Assembly: GCA_030386875.1 (NCBI GenBank)
Contig: CM059564.1
Span: 40,320,075-40,384,074 of the forward strand
Direction: 5' to 3'
DNA: 64,000 bases
Source: Morinoia aosen
Lineage: Eukaryota > Arthropoda > Malacostraca > Amphipoda > Talitridae
The notes beneath the pieces are model-generated. The model ran no database searches and was not told where the DNA came from. It saw only the letters and a list, made by a program, of their open reading frames with translations. Positions 36,501-48,500 of the stretch are shown here, in pieces. Numbering within the stretch: position 1 is the first letter of the stretch; every line of letters begins with the position of its first letter. The position numbers and the translations under genes are program-made.

Positions 36501-39500
36501 TTGGGAGGAAAACCGACAAAAGATTACGTATCCCAACATTCCCTCCGCTATTTGGCCTGCTCCGTACTCTGAAGAAATTCCTGTTCCAGTTTTCAAAGGC
36601 TTTTCTTCCTGAAACGATAAAGACAGATGGACATGATACAAGCAAACAAGACAGTTGTGACAGTGAATTGTCGAAAGTGTTCACAATTGGAGAACTGTTC
36701 TTCAGACATTTTATCTTTCCCCGTCCCCAAGCCTCTTCCCCAGGTTGAAGTGAATGATTTAGTGCGGAATTTAGGCTTCAAATATAGAGCAGCAGAGCTT
36801 TCGACATCAATATTACAAGGCAAGAATCTTTTTGATCACCGTAGAAGTATCATTTCAGAAGGCGTGACCAGCTTTCTATGATCTTCGTTTTAAAACACGG
36901 TTGGTTTACTGCCATGGCATCCCAGGGCTTCTGAATGAACTGGGTGTACCTTGCATACTTTAGTCCTGCTAAATGGCGACTTTTTAGGAAGTTCAAACAG
37001 CAGTCAAAAGTGTGATTTTTACATAATGGCAGTCTTTATGGAGCAGTACCTGTAAGTCCCTCGGTGCATTTGTGGGAAGAATGATGAGAATGTTCATGAA
37101 CTTATTCAGGTATCATGAGCACAATTTAATCATTTGTGTAGACTTCAAGATGGTCAATTTTCTATTTGAACAAGAGAGGTTTCATCAAGTTTCCGTGTTT
37201 TCTCTGTATACGGAACAGCCACGTATAAGACAGACATTGTCCAGAAGGACTAATCTAGTCATGACACTCTTGAAACAGGAATGCCAAATGTCATTCAAGA
37301 CCTAATTGTAAGCAGCGATATCATCTTTCCTTCTCTTCACATCAAATTAGGTTTAATGAAGAAATTTCTCAAGGTACTAGAAACCGAAGGTGAACGATTC
37401 CAGCACACATCACATCTTTTCCAGGGTTATCATTTGGAAGATAAAAGCAGGCGTGTTTGATGGCCCACAAATTCGAACTTTAACTCGTGATGATCGATTT
37501 CTTGCTAAGATGACCGCTTTGGAAAAGGAAGCATTGTTATCCATGAGGCAGTCGTACAGAACTTCCTTGGAAACAATACGGCGGAAAACAATAGTGAACA
37601 GTCAACAGAATGCTCCTCGCCTCTCGTAACCTCGGGTGCAACATGAGCATCAAGCTTCAACTTTTGAAGAGCCACCTTGTTAACTTTCCTAACAAACACG
37701 GGGTTCTGAGTGTCGAATAAGGAGAACAATTCCACCCAGACCTAAAGGTCATTGAAAAACGCTACCAATGGCACCGAGACAAACGTATGATGACCGACTA
37801 CTGCACGAGTATTAAACAAGGTGGCCCAGATGAGGTGTACAAACGCAAATGTCTGACTGAATATAATACACGAACAAATTGATACGCTGTCACCTGATAA
37901 GCTGTAAAGATTGAGGTTTTTTAAGAAAAGGTATCAGAAAAAGCGACAACCAACAATGGACAAGATTATATGACTTCAAATTTAAAATGGACGCTAAAAT
38001 GGGAAGTCAATGATACAGAACGAGACTGTGCGCTCACGACGCAGGCCAGCGCCGAGCGCTGCGTGCTCACCACGCAGGCCAGCGCCGAGCGCTGCGTGCT
38101 CACCACGCAGGCCAGCGCCGAGCGCTGCGTGCTCACCACGCAGGCCAGCGCCGAGCGCTGCGTGCTCACCACGCAGGCCAGCGCCGAGCGCTGCGTGCTC
38201 ACCACGCAGGCCAGCGCCGAGCGCTGCGTGCTCACCACGCAGGCCAGCGCCGAGCGCTGCGTGCTCACCACGCAGGCCAGCGCCGAGCGCTGCGTGCTCA
38301 CCACGCAGGCCAGCGCCGAGCGCTGCGTGCTCACCACGCAGGCCAGCGCCGCGTGCTCACCACGCAGGCCAGCGCCGCGTGCTCACCACGCAGGCCAGCG
38401 CCGCGTGCTCACCACGCAGGCCAGCGCCGCGTGCTCACCACGCAGGCCAGCGCCGCGTGCTCACCACGCAGGCCAGCGCCGCGTGCTCACCACGCAGGCC
38501 AGCGCCGCGTGCTCACCACGCAGGCCAGCGCCGCGTGCTCACCACGCAGGCCAGCGCCGCGTGCTCACCACGCAGGCCAGCGCCGCGTGCTCACCACGCA
38601 GGCCAGCGCCGCGTGCTCACCACGCAGGCCAGCGCCGCGTGCTCACCACGCAGGCCAGCGCCGCGTGCTCACCACGCAGGCCAGCGCCGCGTGCTCACCA
38701 CGCAGGCCAGCGCCGCGTGCTCACCACGCAGGCCAGCGCCGCGTGCTCACCACGCAGGCCAGCGCCGCGTGCTCACCACGCAGGCCAGCGCCGCGTGCTC
38801 ACCACGCAGGCCAGCGCCGCGTGCTCACCACGCAGGCCAGCGCTGCGTGCTCACCACGCAGGCCAGCGCTGCGTGCTCACCACGCAGGCCAGCGCTGCGT
38901 GCTCACCACGCAGGCCAGCGCTGCGTGCTCACCACGCAGGCCAGCGCTGAGCGCAGCGTGCTCACCACGCAGGCCAGCGCTGAGCGCAGCGTGCTCACCA
39001 CGCAGGCCAGCGCTGAGCGCAGCGTGCTCACCACGCAGGCCAGCGCTGAGCGCAGCGTGCTCACCACGCAGGCCAGCGCTGAGCGCAGCGTGCTCACCAC
39101 GCAGGCCAGCGCTGAGCGCAGCGTGCTCACCACGCAGGCCAGCGCTGAGCGCAGCGTGCTCACCACGCAGGCCAGCGCTGAGCGCAGCGTGCTCACCACG
39201 CAGGCCAGCGCTGAGCGCAGCGTGCTCACCACGCAGGCCAGCGCTGAGCGCAGCGTGCTCACCACGCAGGCCAGCGCTGAGCGCAGCGTGCTCACCACGC
39301 AGGCCAGCGCTGAGCGCAGCGTGCTCACCACGCAGGCCAGCGCTGAGCGCAGCGTGCTCACCACGCAGGCCAGCGCTGAGCGCAGCGTGCTCACCACGCA
39401 GGCCAGCGCTGAGCGCAGCGTGCTCACCACGCAGGCCAGCGCTGAGCGCAGCGTGCTCACCACGCAGGCCAGCGCTGAGCGCAGCGTGCTCACCACGCAG

Positions 39501-42500
39501 GCCAGCGCTGAGCGCAGCGTGCTCACCACGCAGGCCAGCGCTGAGCGCAGCGTGCTCACCACGCAGGCCAGCGCTGAGCGCAGCGTGCTCACCACGCAGG
39601 CCAGCGCTGAGCGCAGCGTGCTCACCACGCAGGCCAGCGCTGAGCGCAGCGTGCTCACCACGCAGGCCAGCGCCGAGCGCAGCGTGCTCACCACGCAGGC
39701 CAGCGCCGAGCGCAGCGTGCTCACCACGCAGGCCAGCGCCGAGCGCAGCGTGCTCACCACGCAGGCCAGCGCCGAGCGCAGCGTGCTCACCACGCAGGCC
39801 AGCGCTGAGCGCTGCGTGCTCACCACGCAGGCCAGCGCCGAGCGCAGCGTGCTCACCACGCAGGCCAGCGCCGAGCGCAGCGTGCTCACCACGCAGGCCA
39901 GCGCCGAGCGCAGCGTGCTCACCACGCAGGCCAGCGCCGAGCGCAGCGTGCTCACCACGCAGGCCAGCGCCGATCGCAGCGTGCTCACCACGCAGGCCAG
40001 CGCCGATCGCAGCGTGCTCACCACGCAGGCCAGCGCCGATCGCAGCGTGCTCACCACGCAGGCCAGCGCCGATCGCAGCGTGCTCACCACGCAGGCCAGC
40101 GCCGATCGCAGCGTGCTCACCACGCAGGCCAGCGCCGATCGCAGCGTGCTCACCACGCAGGCCAGCGCCGATCGCAGCGTGCTCACCACGCAGGCCAGCG
40201 CTGATCGCAGCGTGCTCACCACGCAGGCCAGCGCTGATCGCAGCGTGCTCACCACGCAGGCAAGCGCTAGCGCCGAGCGCAGTGTGCTCACCATGAAGGC
40301 GAGCGCGAGCGCCGAGCGCAGTGTGCTCACCATGTAGGCGAGCGCGAGCGCCGAGCGCAGTGTGCTCACCATGTAGGCGAGCGCGAGCGCCGAGCGCAGT
40401 GTGCTCACCATGTAGGCGAGCGCGAGCGCCGAGCGCAGTGTGCTCACCATGTAGGCGAGCGCGAGCGCCGAGCGCAGTGTGCTCACCATGTAGGCGAGCG
40501 CGAGCGCCGAGCGCAGTGTGCTCACCATGTAGGCGAGCGCGAGCGCCGAGCGCAGTGTGCTCACCATGTAGGCGAGCGCGAGCGCCGAGCGCAGTGTGCT
40601 CACCATGTAGGCGAGCGTGAGCGCCGAGCGCAGTGTGCTTACCATGTAGGCGAGCGCGAGCGCCGAGCGCAGTGTGCTCACCATGTAGGCGAGCGCGAGC
40701 GCCGAGCGCAGTGTGCTCACCATGTAGGCGAGCGCGAGCGCCGAGCGCAGTTTGGTGCAGTCGTGTCCGGTGAGCATGAGGAGCGCAACGCAGCTGCTGC
40801 ACACACTCCTGTTCGGCCACGCCGCCAGCCCCAGCTTGTACACACCACGTGACCACGCAGCTCGACTGCCGAGACACAGAGATACACACATGGAACCAAG
40901 TATGTCTGTCCATTGTAATGGATTTGCGGATTATTCGTAACAGACGATAGAAGATAAATTAGATTGTTATTTTTAGTCTGCTTAACCGCTGCATAATGAA
41001 GCGTATCTGAGACGGAAAGAAGGAAGGCAACATTCCGTATGGAGTTGAGGTAACGCGGAATTGATGCAGAAAGGGCATAGAAATAGTAAGTTGGGAAAGA
41101 AGTTCATGAAACATTAAGAAAGTTGAAGAAGGAAGTAGTAAGTGCTGAAAAATAAGACAGATGTGAACTGAGAGAAAAGACGGAACATTACAAAAATATT
41201 TCATTCCAATAAAAAGGCATACCTTACTCAGCTCGGGCCCTCTCATTGCCCCCCTGGGAGCGATAATTCCCATAGATACAGTAGTTGGAACCCCCTGAGG
41301 GGAACGGACAATAATCTCAAATAGGTTTGTAAGCCTACGAATAATCGGGCTTGTTGGTAAAACCCAAAGCGAGATTCAAGTTCGGATCAGCTTTTTTGGG
41401 ATGTTCTAGGTTAAATTTGACGTCAAACCACGTAGATTGTTTTAGTTGACGGAACAGCATTCGTTATTTCCGAGTTGTAGGATCACAAAATTTCCTTTTG
41501 AATCCACTCATTCATCGAGGATCAAGTTACAGGATCTGAAATCAATTCAATTAACCTTGAACAGTATTAGAGTTTCCCCAAGAGAGGCAGGAAGAGAGCA
41601 TTAAGCCTATCCACGAGGTGTCTACTCCCAATCATGCGCAAAAAACTTCAAAGCTAAAAAGAAATACCGAACAAGATAAAAGTTGATGAAAGTCGTAGAT
41701 GCTAGAATATGCATCGTAGTGAACTGGAAATAAATGGTTACGCAACGAAACTAATGAAATATTCTAATACATTCATAGCAAGATTTATTTTCAGATCAGA
41801 ACACTAAATCTTTCAACGTAGACTATTAATTCCTATAGGTCAGGATTTCTCAACCGGGGGTGCATGTACCCCTAGAGACACATTTAACATACTTGTGTTA
41901 AAATGAACAGTATATATTTACACACAACCGTATAATTATATGCAATTAATAACCATAAAGTGTATTTTTTAACTTTCTTAAACTTGTAACTGTGCTGGGA
42001 GCACATGAAGATACACCGTCAAGCCAAGAGGGTACACGACAAGAGAAAGGTTGAGAAGCCCGGCTATGTAACAGCAAATCAGCCCGAAAGGATCGTGTAC
42101 CGTACAACTTTGACTGCAGCAACTAAATGTGAAGTTCAACACCAAACTCAAATTTAATTTGAGTTAACTATTTTGGAAATACCAAACATGAACTGGAACG
42201 TGCCTTCATTCAGCTTTGATTAAATATTTATGAAAATTGAATATGTGACTCAAGATCAGTCAACAGCATTATGAAAATAACCTCCATATAATACCGATGG
42301 CGCACGTCGCAGTCAAAGTGTTAAAACAGAGTCTCGACAGAATGCCTTAGAAGGCGTTGAACTTATCCGGGCTCTTTGACAAATATTTAAATACTTTTAG
42401 TCTAAAAGTATTCTTAAGCAACATTTCAAACGTATAAGCGGGTGTAAATAAATCGTTGAATTTGCTCAAATTCAAGAACTTAGGGCAATCACCTTACTGG

Positions 42501-45500
42501 GGTTAATTTCGACTCCATGAAATCGTGTGAATCTTCCACTTCTGACTAAGCTCTCTTGCTATAATTACCCTTTTCAGTCATGATGAACATGATGCATCCC
42601 GAGTATACACGTCAGATCTAAACACAGATCACTAAAATCTGAAATTTTCGATCACATACATATTCACATATTACTTATTGCGACCTTATTTCTTCGAGTT
42701 TTATGCCTCTGTTCGTATTTTATTCAAGAAATTCACAAGTTTAACCAACTGACCATCCAGGGCACAGCACCCCTAGTCTATAGAAGACCAAAAGGGCACA
42801 GCACCCCTAGTCTATAGAAGACCAAAAGGGCACAGCACCCCTAGTCTATAGAAGACCAAAAGGGCACAGCACCCCTAGTCTATAGAAGACCAAAAGGGCA
42901 CAGCACCCCTAGTCTATAGAAGACCAAAAGGGCACAGCACCCCTAGTCTATAGAAGACCAAAAGGGCACAGCACCCCTAGTCTGGAAGACCAAAAGGGCA
43001 CAGCACCCCTAGTCTGGAAGACCAAAAGGGCACAGCACCCCTAGTCTGGAAGACCAAAAGGGCACAGCACCCCTAGTCTGGAAGACCAAAAGGGCACAGC
43101 ACCCCTAGTCTGGAAGACCAAAAGGGCACAGCACCCCTAGTCTAGAAGACCAAAAGGGCACAGCACCCCTAGTCTAGAAGACCAGAGGGCACAGCACCAC
43201 TAGTCTAGAAGACCAGAGGGCACAGCACCACTAGTCTAGAAGACCAGAGGGCACAGCACCAATAGTCTAGAAGACCAGAGGGCACAGCACCAATAGTCTA
43301 GAAGACCAGAGGGCACAGCACCAATAGTCTAGAAGACCAGAGGGCACAGCACCAATAGTCTAGAAGACCAGAGGGCACAGCACCAATAGTCTAGAAGACC
43401 AGAGGGCACAGCACCAATAGTCTAGAAGACCAGAGGGCACAGCACCAATAGTCTAGAAGACCAGAGGGCACAGCACCAATAGTCTAGAAGACCAGAGGGC
43501 ACAGCACCAATAGTCTAGAAGACCAGAGGGCACAGCACCACTAGTCTAGAAGACCAGAGGGCACAGCACCACTAGTCTAGAAGACCAGAGGGCACAGCAC
43601 CACTAGTCTAGAAGACCAGAGGGCACAGCACCACTAGTCTAGAAGACCAGAGGGCACAGCACCACTAGTCTAGAAGACCAGAGGGCACAGCACCACTAGT
43701 CTAGAAGACCAGAGGGCACAGCACCACTAGTCTAGAAGACCAGAGGGCACAGCACCACTAGTCTAGAAGACCAGAGGGCACAGCACCACTAGTCTAGAAG
43801 ACCAGAGGGCACAGCACCACTAGTCTAGAAGACCAGAGGGCACAGCACCACTAGTCTAGAAGACCAGAGGGCACAGCACCACTAGTCTAGAAGACCAGAG
43901 GGCACAGCACCACTAGTCTAGAAGACCAGAGGGCACAGCACCACTAGTCTAGAAGACCAGAGGGCACAGCACCACTAGTCTAGAAGACCAGAGGGCACAG
44001 CACCACTAGTCTAGAAGACCAGAGGGCACAGCACCACTAGTCTAGAAGACCAGAGGGCACAGCACCAATAGTCTAGAAGACCAGAGGGCACAGCACCAAT
44101 AGTCTAGAAGACCAGAGGGCACAGCACCAATAGTCTAGAAGACCAGAGGGCACAGCACCACTAGTCTAGAAGACCAGAGGGCACAGCACCACTAGTCTAG
44201 AAGACCAGAGGGCACAGCACCACTAGTCTAGAAGACCAGAGGGCACAGCACCACTAGTCTAGAAGACCAGAGGGCACAGCACCACTAGTCTAGAAGACCA
44301 GAGGGCACAGCACCACTAGTCTAGAAGACCAGAGGGCACAGCACCACTAGTCTAGAAGACCAGAGGGCACAGCACCACTAGTCTAGAAGACCAGAGGGCA
44401 CAGCACCACTAGTCTAGAAGACCAGAGGGCACAGCACCACTAGTCTAGAAGACCAGAGGGCACAGCACCACTAGTCTAGAAGACCAGAGGGCACAGCACC
44501 ACTAGTCTAGAAGACTAGAGGGCACAGCACCACTAGTCTAGAAGACCAGAGGGCACAGCACCACTAGTCTAGAAGACCAGAGGGCACAGCACCACTAGTC
44601 TAGAAGACCAGAGGGCACAGCACCACTAGTCTAGAAGACCAGAGGGCACAGCACCACTAGTCTAGAAGACCAGAGGGCACAGCACCACTAGTCTAGAAGA
44701 CCAGAGGGCACAGCACCACTAGTCTAGAAGACCAGAGGGCACAGCACCACTAGTCTAGAAGACCAGAGGGCACAGCACCACTAGTCTAGAAGACCAGAGG
44801 GCACAGCACCACTAGTCTAGAAGACCAGAGGGCACAGCACCACTAGTCTAGAAGACCAGAGGGCACAGCACCACTAGTCTAGAAGACCAGAGGGCACAGC
44901 ACCACTAGTCTAGAAGACCAGAGGGCACAGCACCACTAGTCTAGAAGACCAGAGGGCACAGCACCACTAGTCTAGAAGACCAGAGGGCACAGCACCACTA
45001 GTCTAGAAGACCAGAGGGCACAGCACAAGTCACAAGTAGAAGAGTTCACTCACTCGAATGAGGCCGGTGCGAGGCTCACACAGGAAGCAGCGTACGCAAT
45101 CGCCAGTACGTGATCGAGGAAATCGGTCATCAAGAAGTCGGTGAAATCTTTGGCGAAGAAGAGGCCGTGAAAAATTGCGACTCCCCCTTCTCTGTTGAAC
45201 GTTCGAAAGGTAAGCGTTAGTGTTCAAGTTCATCATGAATGCCTCAATTTTGTTATTATGGACAATCAGATATAGCAATTCAGTGGGAAGTTTTAGCTAG
45301 CTCCTTTCCCCGTCTTTCTTATCTCCAGTGCTGAAAATTTCAACCGAGTAAGCGTGAATCATGCGGAAGTGTAGCTCAATTCCAATCAGACGTCCTCCAA
45401 GCATTCTCTTCTAGTATTCAAAGTACGATTATTTATAAGCTTTCAGTCATCCTGCTTAGGGTAAACTATTCAAAAAGAATTGTTTTTATTTTCTGTCCTA

Positions 45501-48500
45501 ACAACAGACTTGACTCCTGACACAGCTATTGTCCGGTTCTTATGGTTGGTCTATCACTTGAAGACCTATATTTGTAAATAAATCATTAAAAGCCAATATG
45601 TTTTATAATACATTCTATGTATCAACCCAAGATTAAAGGAATCTTAAGAGAAATAATAGCGAAACTGAAGAATGAAATGAATGTCCGAAGCAAATTCATT
45701 TTTCCTCATACAAGTCCCATTTACGATGTATGAAAACGAAGGTCATGCTAGAATTTTCAGATTCATTCATAAAAACAATTTGAGTACGGGTAACGAAAGA
45801 AAAGGAAATCCCGTAAAACCCGTTACGTGTAAGAGTTCACAAGATAGTACCTTTACTATCAAACCTAGTAAAACGGACTCACTCTCCAGGGTGAGACCAG
45901 CGTATCCACGAATTCCAATTACTGACATCACCGAAAACTCCGTCAAATCGCTCCGTAAAACAAGTGTCGTGGTCGCTCCCAAAGTGCTCGAACAGGGAAT
46001 CAAGTTCTTCAACGTTAGACGACTTGATGCGACGTAGCCAATCGGTCGCCACTTTTGGGAAGATGCTTTCCGGATTTCCGGCATAACGCTTTGCGAATTG
46101 CATCAAGTTTAGATCCAGCAAACCTCTGATGAGTTCGAGTTTTTCAGCTCTGGTTCCCTTGTTGAATTCTTGGCGTACGTTGTACCAAGTTACGAGTCCG
46201 TTGAAATTGAATTCGTCGGTTAAATCTCCAGGCGAGTCAGCAGCTCTCGGTAAGAAGGGCAAGTTAAGAAATTCACAAATCATCGCCTGAAATTCGGTTG
46301 CAGTGATTGCGCCTTCAATGGTTGTGCCATCCGCATAAATACAGTCAAAGGATTCAGTGAACAACATCCTGAAGAAGACCTTTTGTGGATTGCGGCGATC
46401 CGACTCTAGAAATATTCCTAATGTGGTCAACAGGCTCAAACACAACCTTCTGGTTCGTTTCGGGCAAGTTTCTAACACATCGAGGACTGACCGATTCACT
46501 TCGGTCTCTTCATCTTCTATTGAAAATTCTTCGCCACTGTTTTCCCTCCCCACATTTCGAAGCATTTCATTGTGATTACCTGCAATAGCTCGATATAATG
46601 CCATCAGATGTTCAAGCCAAGCGACATTTTTTTTATGATACCTCATTGCGCCAGCACTCTGGAGGTTTGAAAAACTGTAATGAGAAGAGTTTGCTATTAA
46701 CACGAGGGCTCTTTCTAATAGCATTTCATCAGGAGGACATTGAAAGGTCGCATGGTTTTTCCTCAATTTCTCCATGATCATCGAGACGCCAAGGCTTGAT
46801 CCAGTGATGGCGCTTTCTTTCCATACCATATCAACTGGGATTCGACTGATATTTCCTGTCAATTCGAAAAAAAACATAAAGTAACTTTGTTCTTGATTAT
46901 TATTTTTACAATAATTTTGTGATTACAATCGTTTTTTTACTTCTAAATTCAGAGTGTAGGAAGTGAAGAGCAAACTTGCCAAGCAGAAGGGTAGCCTACC
47001 TATAACCTCGTCTCGCCGCCCGTTGCGTTTTCAACGCTGTCATGGGGAATCGAAACCGAAAACATCTACTAAATTACCTCTCTTTGCTCATTGCACTACC
47101 AAGAAAACAATTTTAACACTAACTGGAAGTACTAAATATTAAATTCAATGCCAAACTCATATTTAAAGTCAATTGTAGTAAACCATTATAAAAGAGCAAA
47201 CATGAACTGGATCGTGCTTTCATTTAGCATTGAGCAAGTATTTATGAAAATTGAGTTAGCGAATACTGGTCGGTCAGTAGCATTTTGGAAATTACCTCCG
47301 TGCGTATCACAAGTGGCGCACGTCGCAGTCAAAGTGTTGAGAACATCGTCGGATGAAACGTTTTCATCGAATGCATTAACCCCGCATTCAAGAATGGGTG
47401 TGAAAATTTGAATAAAGATGTATACCTAGTAATTGAAATAATCCTCGATAAATAATATACATGAAACACGCTCAATTATCATTTACGCCACAACACGATT
47501 TTCCGTTCTTTTCATGACAATTATCCTCAAAGTAAATTACTATAGTATTTAGTGTTCCGTTTCCTGCATTGAAGCTTCATTGCGAGCTCAAAGTTTAAAC
47601 CAAAACGAGAGCAGTGTTCTGAGAAATCGTGCGCAATTTCTTGCTGCTCTCGATTGACGAATAATTATTCGTTAATTATATATAATTAACGTATGCATGC
47701 CACAAAAACGAGTGTCTGATTCTTCGCATGCCTCAACGAGCTGGAATCAGGGGACGCCAGAGATAGCGATTGGTGCTATTATAGAGTGAGGTCTACCGCC
47801 ATATATCGCCTACCCATGTGCAGTTCAAGTTGTACAAATTATGTTTTCATCGCTAAATTAAATGTATGGAAACGAGTAACATCCATTAGTTACCTAACCC
47901 TACCTAACGTCACACTATAGCAGCACCCATCGATATTCTTCTCCGTAATCCACGTTACATCCATCTGACAATTTGTATCAGAGCCGTCATATCGACTTTC
48001 AAGTTTGCAATTCATTTATTAGAATTACCAAGCTTGTTATTCATTCATTCATTCATTCATTAGAATGACTTTGAAGTTTGCAATTTATCAATTAAATTCG
48101 ACGTTAAATGAACAAATTAAAAAAAAATCTACGAATAAATTTGCGGTGAAGAACATATTGCTGTTTGGTCGGCTGACAGCAAAAGATTTTAATGGCCAGG
48201 TTTTAAGGAAAAAGACGGTCATTTCGACCATAAATTGAGGCAATTCATCGTTGGAGTATCATTTCATATAAAAAATCACTCGCGTTAATTGTTTGCAGTT
48301 ATTATATCACATTTGTACATCACAGCCATGCCGACAGAAACCGTTAGAAAACAATTACCGGCGAAATTCTCCTTATATTTTTTGCCATACTCTGACTCGT
48401 TGATGCGCAAACACACACGCAGACGTGTTTGTTGGGCGCTGGAGTACATCTATTTCATTTTGAAAATGGCCACCAAAAATTCCCTTCAGCAAGTCCACCA

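Noticed and set aside
38010-40337. Very long ORFs (up to ~775 codons) on both strands across the high-GC array
   Set aside because: Units of 33 and 39 bp keep any stop-free frame open indefinitely. Only the few codons of exon A15 at the upper end have splice and phase support.
42758-45026. CRISPR-like look of evenly spaced short repeats
   Set aside because: There are no distinct spacers; the whole unit repeats, the setting is a eukaryotic intron, and no cas genes are present.
47148-47411. 87-codon plus-strand ORF
   Set aside because: It coincides with repeat R2, whose other copy (42118-42350) does not keep the frame.
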